Notes under the pieces: model-generated
The model's database searches: none
What the model was told of the DNA's origin: nothing
Seen by the model: only the letters and a program-made list of their open reading frames with translations
Position numbers and translations under genes: made by a program
In this document: positions 8,801 through 14,978 of the stretch, piece by piece
Layout of the letters: each line of letters begins with the position of its first letter
How positions within the stretch are numbered: the first letter of the stretch is position 1
DNA from: DAOUAT01 sp964551735
GTDB taxonomy: Bacteria; Chloroflexota; Anaerolineae; CG2-30-64-16
Assembly (NCBI GenBank): GCA_964551735.1
Contig: CAZKEF010000012.1
Span: 1 to 64,000 of the forward strand
DNA length: 64,000 nucleotides
Direction: 5' to 3'

Positions 8801-9780
8801 TGGCGATAGCGTTGGTGCAGCGCCGGAGGCAGCTGCACGAGCTGGCGGGCAGGGTGCCATTGGACGACAGCCGAATTCGACGTTGTGTTGATCACCCGGA
8901 AATCGGCCTCAGTAACCCTGGCCGTCAACCAGGGCAACAAAGTGTAGATCTGGCGCAGGGTCAAGGGATGCGCCAACCTGAGGAGGGCAGCAGGGATGCT
9001 CTTCAGGCCGCAACGGAAGTGAAAGCTCGGATCACCGGTGATTTCGCGGGCGAATTCATTGAGATACAAGTTGAACTCGTGCGAGTAGTAGTTGCTTTCA
9101 TTCAGCAGGTAATCTCTGGTGACGCGGTAGCGCGGGTCGGGGATGACGGCGTTCAGCCGTTCGACCAGGCGGTCTAACGCCGCATTCTGGGCTTGGCTGA
9201 AGCGCGCCCGGCGTTCCTCGGCGCTCATATCTGGGGGCAGATCTCGGCCAGCTTGCTCGCCCACGGCATCCTGCATCTCTCGGATAGCCCCGATCAATCC
9301 TGCGCCCGTAATCTGCCGGATCGGCCTGCCGTCTTGGTCCGCACCGAAGGGCAGGCCCTCGATGAAAGGGGGAAGCCCAGGCAGCTCATTGTCGGGGAGC
9401 GCGACCGGGACCGGATAGGCCCCCGGGAGGGGCGAGGTAACCTCGCCCCTCCCGCTACCTTCTCCGCTGCCCGCCTGGTCTTCCATTCCTGTTGGGTGGG
9501 CGCGACGAGATCCCGCCCCCACACGCGGTCGTTCATCATCCGATGTGCTATCGTGGGAAGGCACGGCTCGTTGATCACGCGGGTTCTCCCAGGTGAACTC
9601 CCACTCACAGTACGGGTCCCCGCGCAGGTGGCAGCGGAGATCGCGGATCGCGGCCGGCGGCATCCCGGAATGGACCTGCGGAATGCTGGAAAAGGTGCCC
9701 TGGATATACTGGCAACTGTAATCGAGGAACAGCCGGTGCAGCGCAGGGGCAGTTGCGCCAGGTCGTTGGCCGCGTGCCAC
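5572..9780 (-). CDS. Hybrid sensor histidine kinase, main open frame (GAF-GAF-PAS-PAS-HisKA-HATPase)
   Basis: A 1402-codon frame holding most of a very large sensor kinase. In order: the tail of a first copy and a full second copy of an unassigned sensory module ending HRCVLRGDDCCEWEFAW; two membrane helices (GGAILSAALLAYTLARL; WTAVATALLPATGGWLVW); a coiled coil; two GAF domains (from about LTALHEIGLALSATLDVDEL and LAALHETTVGLISRLDV); two PAS domains; HisKA with FLAMMSHEIRTPMNAIIG; and HATPase with N box NLLSNAVKFTQTG, DTGIGLP and GGTGLGLAVSKRL. The frame begins only because of a one-base loss in a C-run (9746-9749); the natural N-terminus lies upstream in other segments. At about 5715 it loses the receiver domains through a deletion and frame change. 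Two palindromic repeats are translated within it (9425-9453; 5970-6045). It probably started the phosphorelay to the cyclase. Confidence 0.8.
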   Translation of the reverse strand: MARGQRPGATAPALHRLFLDYSCQYIQGTFSSIPQVHSGMPPAAIRDLRCHLRGDPYCEWEFTWENPRDQRAVPSHDSTSDDERPRVGAGSRRAHPTGMEDQAGSGEGSGRGEVTSPLPGAYPVPVALPDNELPGLPPFIEGLPFGADQDGRPIRQITGAGLIGAIREMQDAVGEQAGRDLPPDMSAEERRARFSQAQNAALDRLVERLNAVIPDPRYRVTRDYLLNESNYYSHEFNLYLNEFAREITGDPSFHFRCGLKSIPAALLRLAHPLTLRQIYTLLPWLTARVTEADFRVINTTSNSAVVQWHPARQLVQLPPALHQRYRHMACQAYRGVFAAVPRVHSGLPLAQVREHRCVLRGDDCCEWEFAWQAAQSDIGLEVWGGAILSAALLAYTLARLPGWEWTAVATALLPATGGWLVWRSREAAKRHREAERLLLETRDAAEKQYDDFQQTNADLQLTNVTLNQKLSELTALHEIGLALSATLDVDELLDKSLRAVTAYLSFDRALILLVEERAGRRMLASGRLIGGTPEMAALLEGLEVPLEGSGSFLARIVRSGQPLLLRDAYEEAGDEATRGYLEALGVSSFLAVPLITQGRAVGVLGVDNALTGRPIPETMQDLLSTVGAQIAAAVDSARLYRTLEQRVAERTAELGRQNAYLAALHETTVGLISRLDVNELLEALITRAGQLLHAPHGFIYLLEPDQAELACKVGVGALTRSVGSRRRPGEGVAGKVWQTGQPLVVDDYDRWPGRAESFQPGLLGAIMGVPLKSDDQVVGAIGLAYDPGTDRSFGAGEVALLSRFAQLASVALDNARLYSAAQETQRRLTDIIEFLPDATVVIDSEGRVIAWNRAIEEMTGITAEAMLGKGDYEYAIPFYGQRRPILVDLVFKPQEELEAKYAQIRRLGGTLIGETYVPHLQGGGRYLFATASVLRDVRGNVVGAIETIRDITDRKRVETDLRKSEEKLRLIFENAFDGISVYEELPDQDRRILSECSERYCQMAGRSKEELLALGDTRGIQRSIENAEEETDWESIKTGQHFSGVFSWIRPDGKENIVEYSAAPTRVEGRYFTIGLDRDITERTRVQEELRHAKEAAEAATEAKSAFLAMMSHEIRTPMNAIIGMSGLLLDTQLDAEQRDFAETIRVSGDALLAIINDILDFSKIEAGKMELEEQPFDLRECVESALDLVRIRAAEKGLELACESAAEVPSAIRGDVTRLRQVLVNLLSNAVKFTQTGEVVVTVSCDAETRRHGGAETRSVSPPPPLPVSLHFAVRDTGIGLPPDRLDRLFQAFSQVDASTARRYGGTGLGLAVSKRLAEMMGGAMWAESAGPGQGSTFHFTITAQPAPDFRPRPHLAGAQPALAGRSAGVVARRGRVRRRDPRPAHAGDERRGASRCDPCG
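5970..6045. repeat. Palindromic repeat (family B) inside the kinase ATPase domain
   Basis: G-rich AGACACGGGGAGGGGGGGAG and GGGGGAGACACGGAG face C-rich CCCCCGTGTCTCCG and TGTCTCCGCG, forming a long imperfect hairpin. It is read in frame as DAETRRHGGAETRSVSPPPP between VVVTVSC and HFAVRDTGIGLP, a loop of the HATPase domain. A related sequence forms the tail of the DUF4129 gene at 45443-45490. Confidence 0.7.
9425..9453. repeat. Perfect 29-base palindrome inside the kinase linker
   Basis: GGGAGGGGCGAGGT, one central A, then ACCTCGCCCCTCCC. It lies in the linker between the two sensory modules and is translated as glycine- and proline-rich sequence. A looser relative (GTAGGGGCAAGTCTCGCCCC) lies at 37361-37384. 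Confidence 0.7.
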
Positions 9781-10367
9781 TGGATCACGGCCGAGTTCGC
9801 GGTCACCTGGCCCACTCGAAACTCCGTCGCAGCGAACTTGGCGGCGAAGCGCGGCAACAGGCTGTAGACTTGCCTGAGGGGAAAAGGTCGCGCCAGTTGG
9901 ACAACCGAGGCGGAGATGCTCCTGGCCCCGCGGTTGAAATGGAAGCGCGGATCGCCCGAGAGGTCGCGACAGATCTCGCTAAGGAAAGCGTCGAACTCCA
10001 CGGAGTAGCTGTTGCCCTCGTTCAGCAAATAGTCGGCCGTGACCTGGTAGCGCGGGTCGGTGATGGCCGCGTTCAGGCGCGCGACTATCTGGGCTAAGGC
10101 GCCTGCCCTCGCATCCGCGATGCGCGCCTCTCATTCCTCCGCGCGGGCCCCAGGCGGCAAAGCGCGAACGGCGCCCTGTTCCACGCACTCTAGCATGTAG
10201 GTCACCGTCGCAGCGACGATGTTGCCTTTCGTGCGGCCCACAGACCGGCCCATCTCGTCAACGCCGAACGGGCGCCCAGCCATCGTGGCCGGCAGGGGTG
10301 CGGGATTTGGCGCCCCACTATCTGGGGCGGATGGATGGCCCATCCCAAAGGAGCGCGACTCCATCAT
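9745..10367 (-). pseudogene. N-terminal sensory module of the hybrid kinase, interrupted
   Basis: The natural start is probably ATG 10367 (GAGGTG upstream). The frame MMESRSFGMGHPSAPDSG...GRPFGVDEMGRSVGR runs to a TGA at 10131-10133. Translation of the same frame continues as EARIADARAGALAQIVARLN and then AAITDPRYQVTADYLLNEGN. This aligns residue for residue with the second module (AEERRARFSQAQNAALDRLV), where the stop position is Arg, so a CGA to TGA change is the simplest explanation. Near 9750 the match moves to the next frame (NDLAQLP then PALHRLFLDYS), which one extra C in the run at 9746-9749 would repair. The module is a diverged tandem copy of the one at about 8670-9390. Confidence 0.75.
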
Positions 10368-10437
10368 GACAGCACCTCACAAGCGCTCAGGGCTACCACC
10401 AACTCATCCAACTTTGGAAAACTGCCAGGTCTTGACC

Positions 10438-11685
10438 CTAAGCAGCGCGTATCGCCACCAGAGCCACGTCGTCGTCCTGGCCGCTGGTCCCCTGGTACGC
10501 GGTCAGCCCGCGCCAGATCTCGTCGCATACGGCCTGGGCAGCCCGGCCGTTCAGGCTCGCTTGCGCCAGCGTCTGCAACCGCTCTAGGCCGAACAGCACT
10601 CCCTCCGGACCGGTGATATCGGTGGCGCCATCGGTGTAGAGCAGGATCGCGCTGCCGGGCGGCACGGGGATGCACTTCTCGTCCAGCGCCACGTCGTCGA
10701 AGATGCCCAGGGGCGCGCCCTGGCCGTGGGGCGCGGGCGCGACCATGCCGTCAGGGTTGAACAGCAGCGGCAGCTCGTGCCCGGCGCGCGCGTAGCAGAA
10801 GTCGCCTCGCTCCCGGTCCAGCACCCCGTACAGCAGCGTCACGAACATGCCGGCATCATTCATGTCGGACAGCAAGCGGTTCACGCGTTCCAGCACGCGC
10901 CGGGGGGAGCGGGCGCGCGTGGCTTCCGCACGCAGCAGGCTGTGGGTCAGCGCCATGAAGATGGCCGCGGGCACCCCTTTGTCGGAAACATCCCCGATGA
11001 CGATACCCACGCGGTCGCGGCCCAGGGGGATGAAGTCGAAGAGGTCGCCGCCGACCGCGCGGGCCGGCTCCATGCGCACGCCGAAATCGAAGCCGGTCAG
11101 CCGGGGCAGCTCGCGCGGCAGGATGCTCTGCTGGATCCAGTGCGCGGTGCACAGTTCCCGCTCCAACACCTCTTTTTCGATGATCTGCGCTTGCGCCGCT
11201 TTGAGGTCGGCGTAAGCCTGCGCCAGTTCACGGTTCTTGTCGCGCAGATCCGCGATGGCCGCGTTGTCCGACTCGCGCAGGCGCAAGCTGAGCGCGCGCA
11301 CCATCTCGTAGGCCAGGGCAGGCCGGTGTTGCAGCAGCGCGTCGAAGTCCGGCCGCGCCATCACCAACAGCCGCGCGGCCGTACGAGGCCGGACGCTGGC
11401 AGTGCGCAGGCCGTCGGGATCGAGCAGGCTCATCTCGCCGAAGAACTCGCCCGGCCCGCGCGTGGTCAGCAGGCGCTCATCGGGCGTGTCCAGCGCCTTG
11501 ATGACCTCCACCTCGCCGGACAGGATGGCGTAGAAACGGTCGCCGGGGTCTCCTTCGAGGCACAGAAGCTGGCCCACGGGGATATCAGCCTCGGACAGGA
11601 TATCCGCCAGGTAGCACAACTCGGTGTCGCCCAGCCCGGCGAACAGAGGGATGCGTTTGATCAGCGCGGCTTTGTCGGTCTTCAT
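10438..11685 (-). CDS. Cyclic-nucleotide-binding domain plus SpoIIE/RsbU-type PP2C phosphatase
   Basis: A 415-residue protein. Residues 1-130 are a cyclic-nucleotide-binding beta-roll (LFAGLGDTELCYLADILSEA; GEFFGEMSLLDPDGLRTASV, the phosphate-binding cassette region). A coiled coil follows (NRELAQAYADLKAAQAQIIE), then a PP2C domain (LPRLTGFDFGVRMEPARAVG, GDLFDFIPLG, GDVSDKGVPAA, LLYTDGATD), with the aspartates that bind metal. Family knowledge predicts dephosphorylation of a STAS-type antagonist when a cyclic nucleotide binds. The start at 11685 is supported by homology and a GGAGG/AGGTG upstream. Its leader (11686-11878) carries a promoter, a small ORF and an intrinsic terminator. It is the natural output partner of the cyclase in this locus. 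Confidence 0.88.
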   Translation of the reverse strand: MKTDKAALIKRIPLFAGLGDTELCYLADILSEADIPVGQLLCLEGDPGDRFYAILSGEVEVIKALDTPDERLLTTRGPGEFFGEMSLLDPDGLRTASVRPRTAARLLVMARPDFDALLQHRPALAYEMVRALSLRLRESDNAAIADLRDKNRELAQAYADLKAAQAQIIEKEVLERELCTAHWIQQSILPRELPRLTGFDFGVRMEPARAVGGDLFDFIPLGRDRVGIVIGDVSDKGVPAAIFMALTHSLLRAEATRARSPRRVLERVNRLLSDMNDAGMFVTLLYGVLDRERGDFCYARAGHELPLLFNPDGMVAPAPHGQGAPLGIFDDVALDEKCIPVPPGSAILLYTDGATDITGPEGVLFGLERLQTLAQASLNGRAAQAVCDEIWRGLTAYQGTSGQDDDVALVAIRAA

Positions 11686-11721
11686 TACACCTGCCCCTCC
11701 CCTGCCCTGGGGAATCCGACA

Positions 11722-11754
11722 ACAGAAAAGCCGCGACCCAATCAGGGCCGCGGC
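11722..11754 (-). terminator. Intrinsic terminator in the leader of the CNB-phosphatase gene
   Basis: On the minus strand GCCGCGGCCC, loop TGATT, GGGTCGCGGC (10 pairs with one G-T), then CTTTTCTGTTG. It lies about 37 bases upstream of the start codon at 11685 and downstream of the only minus-strand promoter visible in this gap. The next gene upstream is divergent, so no other minus-strand gene needs it. It therefore looks like a leader attenuator. Confidence 0.7.
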
Positions 11755-11755
11755 C

Positions 11756-11821
11756 TCAGCACGAACACCGGGGCAACCGATCTTCCTGGCGGGGATCTCC
11801 TCGAGAACGAAGCCGGAACAT
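11756..11821 (-). CDS. Candidate 21-residue leader peptide
   Basis: Minus-strand ORF MFRLRSRGDPRQEDRLPRCS plus a final Cys. It starts at ATG 11821 with a near-perfect ribosome binding site (GGAGG, 5-base spacing), and its TGA stop (11756-11758) touches the terminator stem. Six of 21 residues are Arg. This is the geometry of a translated leader that controls a terminator. No homologue is known to me, so this is inference from layout only. Confidence 0.4.
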   Translation of the reverse strand: MFRLRSRGDPRQEDRLPRCSC

Positions 11822-11884
11822 AGCGACCTCCGCTGCGCAGCCACGCCACCAGTCCCATGTGGTTCGGCACAACTACTCAAGATT

Positions 11885-11912
11885 ATTATAGCCAGTTTTC
11901 ATGGTTTTGCAG
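11885..11912 (-). promoter_or_regulatory. Promoter of the CNB-phosphatase gene
   Basis: A perfect TATAAT (minus strand, 11885-11890) lies 16 bases from a weak -35 CTGCAA. It would give a leader of about 190 nt containing the small ORF and the terminator. Confidence 0.5.
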
Positions 11913-11946
11913 GGGGTTCGGCAACATGAAGTTTCAGCGCTGCTGT

Positions 11947-11975
11947 TTGCACCCATCTGCAAGCGCCATTATAAT
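11947..11975 (+). promoter_or_regulatory. Promoter of ilvE
   Basis: TTGCAC at 11947-11952, a 17-base spacer and TATAAT at 11970-11975. The ilvE start is about 90 bases downstream. The rest of 11686-12071 holds the opposing leader described separately. Confidence 0.65.
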
Positions 11976-12071
11976 GCATTCGCTCGGCCTCCCGACTGCG
12001 ATCGGCATTTGTCCTTATTATCGCAGTTCCTGGTACTGGAAACACATGCTTCAAGAAAGGCGCCATGTATC

Positions 12072-13142
12072 ATGAAAGTAGTCGTTGAACCGTTGGCCCC
12101 AACCGCCCGAAAATCGTTCCCAACGGACTTGGGCTTCGGTCGGAGCTTCTCTGAGCACATGTTCAGCCAGCGTTACACGCCTGAAAAGGGTTGGCATGAT
12201 GCCCGGATCGGGCCCTATCACTCGTTGAGCCTCGACCCCGCCTCCATCGTGCTGCACTACAGCCAGAGCATCTTTGAGGGGCTCAAAGCCTATCGCCGGC
12301 CCGATGGCCGGATTAACCTGTTCCGGCCGTGGGAAAACGCGGCACGTTTCAACCGGTCGGCCCAACGCATGGCCATGGCGCCGGTGGACCCGGAGGAGCA
12401 CGTTGAGGCGATGGTCGAATTGGTGCGTCTGGAGCACGCCTGGGTCCCGGCAGGAGAGGGCGCGTCGCTGTACATCCGGCCGACCATGATCGCCACCGAT
12501 GTTGACCTGGGCGTCCATGCCAGCGGGACCTATTTGCACTACATCATTGTCGGGCCTGTGGGCGCTTATTTTGCGACCGGATTCAACCCGGTCGCAGTTT
12601 ATGTCTCACGCGACCACGTGCGCGCAGTCCGCGGCGGCACCGGCGAAGCCAAGACCGGCGGCAACTACGCAGCGAGCCTCTACGTCGGTGAGCAGGTGCG
12701 GGCGCAAGGCTATCAGCAGGTGCTGTGGCTGGATGCGGTAGAGCGGCGCTACGTGGAAGAGGTGGGCGCCATGAACATCGCGTTCGTGTACGATGGGACG
12801 CACATCGCCACGCCTGCGCTCTCCGGCAGCATTCTGCCCGGCATCACGCGGAATTCGGTGTTGAGACTGGCGCCGGATTTGGGCTATTCGGTGAGCGAGG
12901 AGCGGATTGAAATTGACCGGATCCTGGCGGACATCCGGGGCGGCAGGATCACCGAGGTGTTCGGCATCGGTACCGCGGCCGTGATCGCGCCGGTGGGAAG
13001 GCTGGGCACGGAGGATGAGGCGGTCACCATCAACGACAATCAGCCGGGGCCGGTGGCGCAGCGCCTCTACAAGGCGCTGACCGATATCCAATATGGCCGC
13101 GCGGCCGATCCGTATGGGTGGACGCTGACCCTGGATCTGTAA
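12072..13142 (+). CDS. ilvE: Branched-chain amino acid aminotransferase (class IV)
   Basis: A 356-residue PLP enzyme that transfers the amino group between glutamate and the keto acids of leucine, isoleucine and valine. It shows HYSQSIFEGLKAYRRPDG near the N-terminus, the PLP lysine in GEAKTGGNYAAS, and the cofactor phosphate-binding segment SGSILPGITRNSVL. The length and the motif YVEEVGAMNIAFVYDG fit the longer, type II BCAT subfamily. The start at ATG 12072 was chosen because homology begins at MKVVVEP; an open frame extends upstream to 11901 without conserved sequence. It stands alone, between the divergent phosphatase gene and a convergent GH32 gene. Confidence 0.95.
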   Translation: MKVVVEPLAPTARKSFPTDLGFGRSFSEHMFSQRYTPEKGWHDARIGPYHSLSLDPASIVLHYSQSIFEGLKAYRRPDGRINLFRPWENAARFNRSAQRMAMAPVDPEEHVEAMVELVRLEHAWVPAGEGASLYIRPTMIATDVDLGVHASGTYLHYIIVGPVGAYFATGFNPVAVYVSRDHVRAVRGGTGEAKTGGNYAASLYVGEQVRAQGYQQVLWLDAVERRYVEEVGAMNIAFVYDGTHIATPALSGSILPGITRNSVLRLAPDLGYSVSEERIEIDRILADIRGGRITEVFGIGTAAVIAPVGRLGTEDEAVTINDNQPGPVAQRLYKALTDIQYGRAADPYGWTLTLDL

Positions 13143-13192
13143 CGCAAGCTGACGGCTTTGCCGAGAATGATTCGGGCATATGCTGGCGTTGA

Positions 13193-13237
13193 GGCTTCAG
13201 CCGGCCCCTGACATTGACCAGGCAGCCGGCTGAAGCC
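13193..13237. repeat. Inverted repeat between ilvE and the GH32 gene (family G)
   Basis: GGCTTCAGCCGGC (13193-13205) and GCCGGCTGAAGCC (13225-13237) form a 13-pair perfect stem with a 19-base loop. No T-run follows. Related pieces (CACTAACATTGGG at 13245 and TTAGTGACATTGGGC near 13369) fill the rest of this 273-base gap, so the whole gap appears to be repeat-derived. It may also stop transcription between the two convergent genes. Confidence 0.65.
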
Positions 13238-13415
13238 CAATGGCACTAACATTGGGTGGTCAGCCAGCTTTGCATTTGTTCTCAGCCGGTCTGCGACCGG
13301 CGTCGCAGCGGTTTTCAGGCCGCTTCTGGCCCCAGGCCGGGGTCACAGACCCCTTACAAACGACAAGTTAGTGACATTGGGCTAAAGCCTCGATTCCGGC
13401 ATCGTGAAGCGATCG

Positions 13416-14873
13416 CTACCAGATCCCGCGCATCTTCCAGACATCCAGCGACTTAACCCGCGCCGGCCCACCCTGGCTCACCAGGCAGATGCCCACGCTG
13501 TCCTGCCGCGTGGGGTAGATGCGGGTCGCCAGGTTGGTGCGGCCCCCTTCCGCAAAAACCTCGATGGTCGAACGATCAAGGAAGACGCGCAGCGTCACCG
13601 GCCCGCCGGTAGCCTTGAGTGGCGCGCTGGCCGGGGGCCGATCGCACCTGTCATCCAGGCTAGCGTGCTCCCGGACGATGGCGATCTGCCGGGCGGCCTG
13701 CCGCAACACGATTGCCGTGTATTCTGCATCGTCGGGCGTGCAGCGCACCCGAATCTCAACCTCGGCGCCCTCATCCGGCTCGATCTGCGCGGTGATCTCC
13801 AGGCAATCCCCCGCGATCTCCGGCGCCCACGCCTCTGCGCCCAGCGTGATAGCCGCGTAGTGCCGGCCCTCAGCCCGCAGCGCCTGCAGTTCAGGCGTTG
13901 GCGCCAGGGTCAGGCAGCCGTCCGCGGCCAGCGAGACCAACAGCGGCAGTGACATGGCGCCGGCCCAACCCGCCTCCCGCCGCGCGGCCTCGTGTCGGCC
14001 TTCGTTCAGCCAGCCCCACAGCAGGTAACTGCCATCGGCCCGGCGCATGGCCTGCGGCGCGTAGAAGTCGCCCCCCGTGCCAGGATACACCAGGATCCCC
14101 TGCCGCTCGACCGTGAAACCGCTCGGCCCCAGGACACCGGTGACGTAGAACGGGTACATCAGCCGCCAGGCCGGGTCCTGCGTGGAGATGATCAGCGACT
14201 GCCGGCCGCCGTAATCCAGCAGGTTGGGGCACTCCCACATCGCGCCCGTGGAAAAGGGCTCGCTCTGGCGGATGTCGCCCCGCAGGATCGGGCCGAGATA
14301 CTCCCAGCGCCGGAGATCCGTGGAGCGGTACAGCAGCACCACGCCGCCGACGTCGCCGTCGCGCGTGCCGATCACCATGCGCCAACCGTCGCCGGCGCGC
14401 CACAGGAACGGATCGCGGAAGTCACCGCCTGCGGCTACCTCAGCCGGCGGCCCGGCGATCACCGGGTTGCTGGCGAACTTCTGCCAGGTTAACAGGTCAT
14501 CGGCACTGGTGGCGACGTGCACGGCCTGGGGGTGGACGCCAGTGTAGAGCAGTGTCGGCACACCGCCGTCGTCCACCGCACAGCCGGACCAGCAACCGCC
14601 CGCGTCCGTGCCGCCCGGCGTGGGCGCCAGTGCGATGGGCAGGTCGCGCCAGTGGACCAGGTCATCGCTGACCGCGTGGCCCCAGTGGATCGAGCCGTGC
14701 ACCGGCGCGTGCGGGTTGTGCTGGTAGAACAGGTGATGCTGCCCATGCCACTGGATCAGGCCGTTGGGATCGTTCAGCCAGTTGGCCGGCGGTGTGAAGT
14801 GGTATTGGGGGCGGTGGGGGTCGGTCTTCGTTTGTTGTCGGATGTCAGATGCAGGGATCGCCTGATGATTCAT
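13416..14873 (-). CDS. Glycoside hydrolase family 32 (sucrose/fructan beta-fructosidase)
   Basis: A 485-residue invertase/levanase-type enzyme that cleaves beta-fructosyl bonds, for example in sucrose. The N-terminal five-bladed propeller shows the nucleophile motif WLNDPNGL, the transition-state stabiliser FRDPF and the acid/base motif MWECPNL. A C-terminal beta-sandwich ends with VFLDRSTIEVFAEGG and RIYPT. There is no signal peptide, so it should act in the cytoplasm. Start ATG 14873 is preferred: GGGGAAAG lies 8 bases upstream, whereas ATG 14891 has no binding site. It follows the NfeD gene on the same strand after a hairpin repeat; no sugar transporter is adjacent. Confidence 0.93.
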   Translation of the reverse strand: MNHQAIPASDIRQQTKTDPHRPQYHFTPPANWLNDPNGLIQWHGQHHLFYQHNPHAPVHGSIHWGHAVSDDLVHWRDLPIALAPTPGGTDAGGCWSGCAVDDGGVPTLLYTGVHPQAVHVATSADDLLTWQKFASNPVIAGPPAEVAAGGDFRDPFLWRAGDGWRMVIGTRDGDVGGVVLLYRSTDLRRWEYLGPILRGDIRQSEPFSTGAMWECPNLLDYGGRQSLIISTQDPAWRLMYPFYVTGVLGPSGFTVERQGILVYPGTGGDFYAPQAMRRADGSYLLWGWLNEGRHEAARREAGWAGAMSLPLLVSLAADGCLTLAPTPELQALRAEGRHYAAITLGAEAWAPEIAGDCLEITAQIEPDEGAEVEIRVRCTPDDAEYTAIVLRQAARQIAIVREHASLDDRCDRPPASAPLKATGGPVTLRVFLDRSTIEVFAEGGRTNLATRIYPTRQDSVGICLVSQGGPARVKSLDVWKMRGIW

Positions 14874-14904
14874 GACAAGGTCTTTCCCCATAGCTTGATT
14901 GAGA

Positions 14905-14964
14905 ACCACAAAGACACCAAGACACAAAGAGCCCAGGAGCTTTGTGCCCCGGTGGCTTCGTGGT
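14905..14964. repeat. Long imperfect hairpin repeat (family D)
   Basis: ACCACAAAGACACC at the left pairs with GGTGGCTTCGTGGT at the right (12 of 14), with a second CACAAAG/CTTTGTG pair inside. The AAAGACACCAAGACACAAAG style is a familiar dispersed bacterial repeat. It fills the gap between the NfeD and GH32 genes. Confidence 0.65.
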
Positions 14965-14978
14965 AAGAAACGGCTTCT

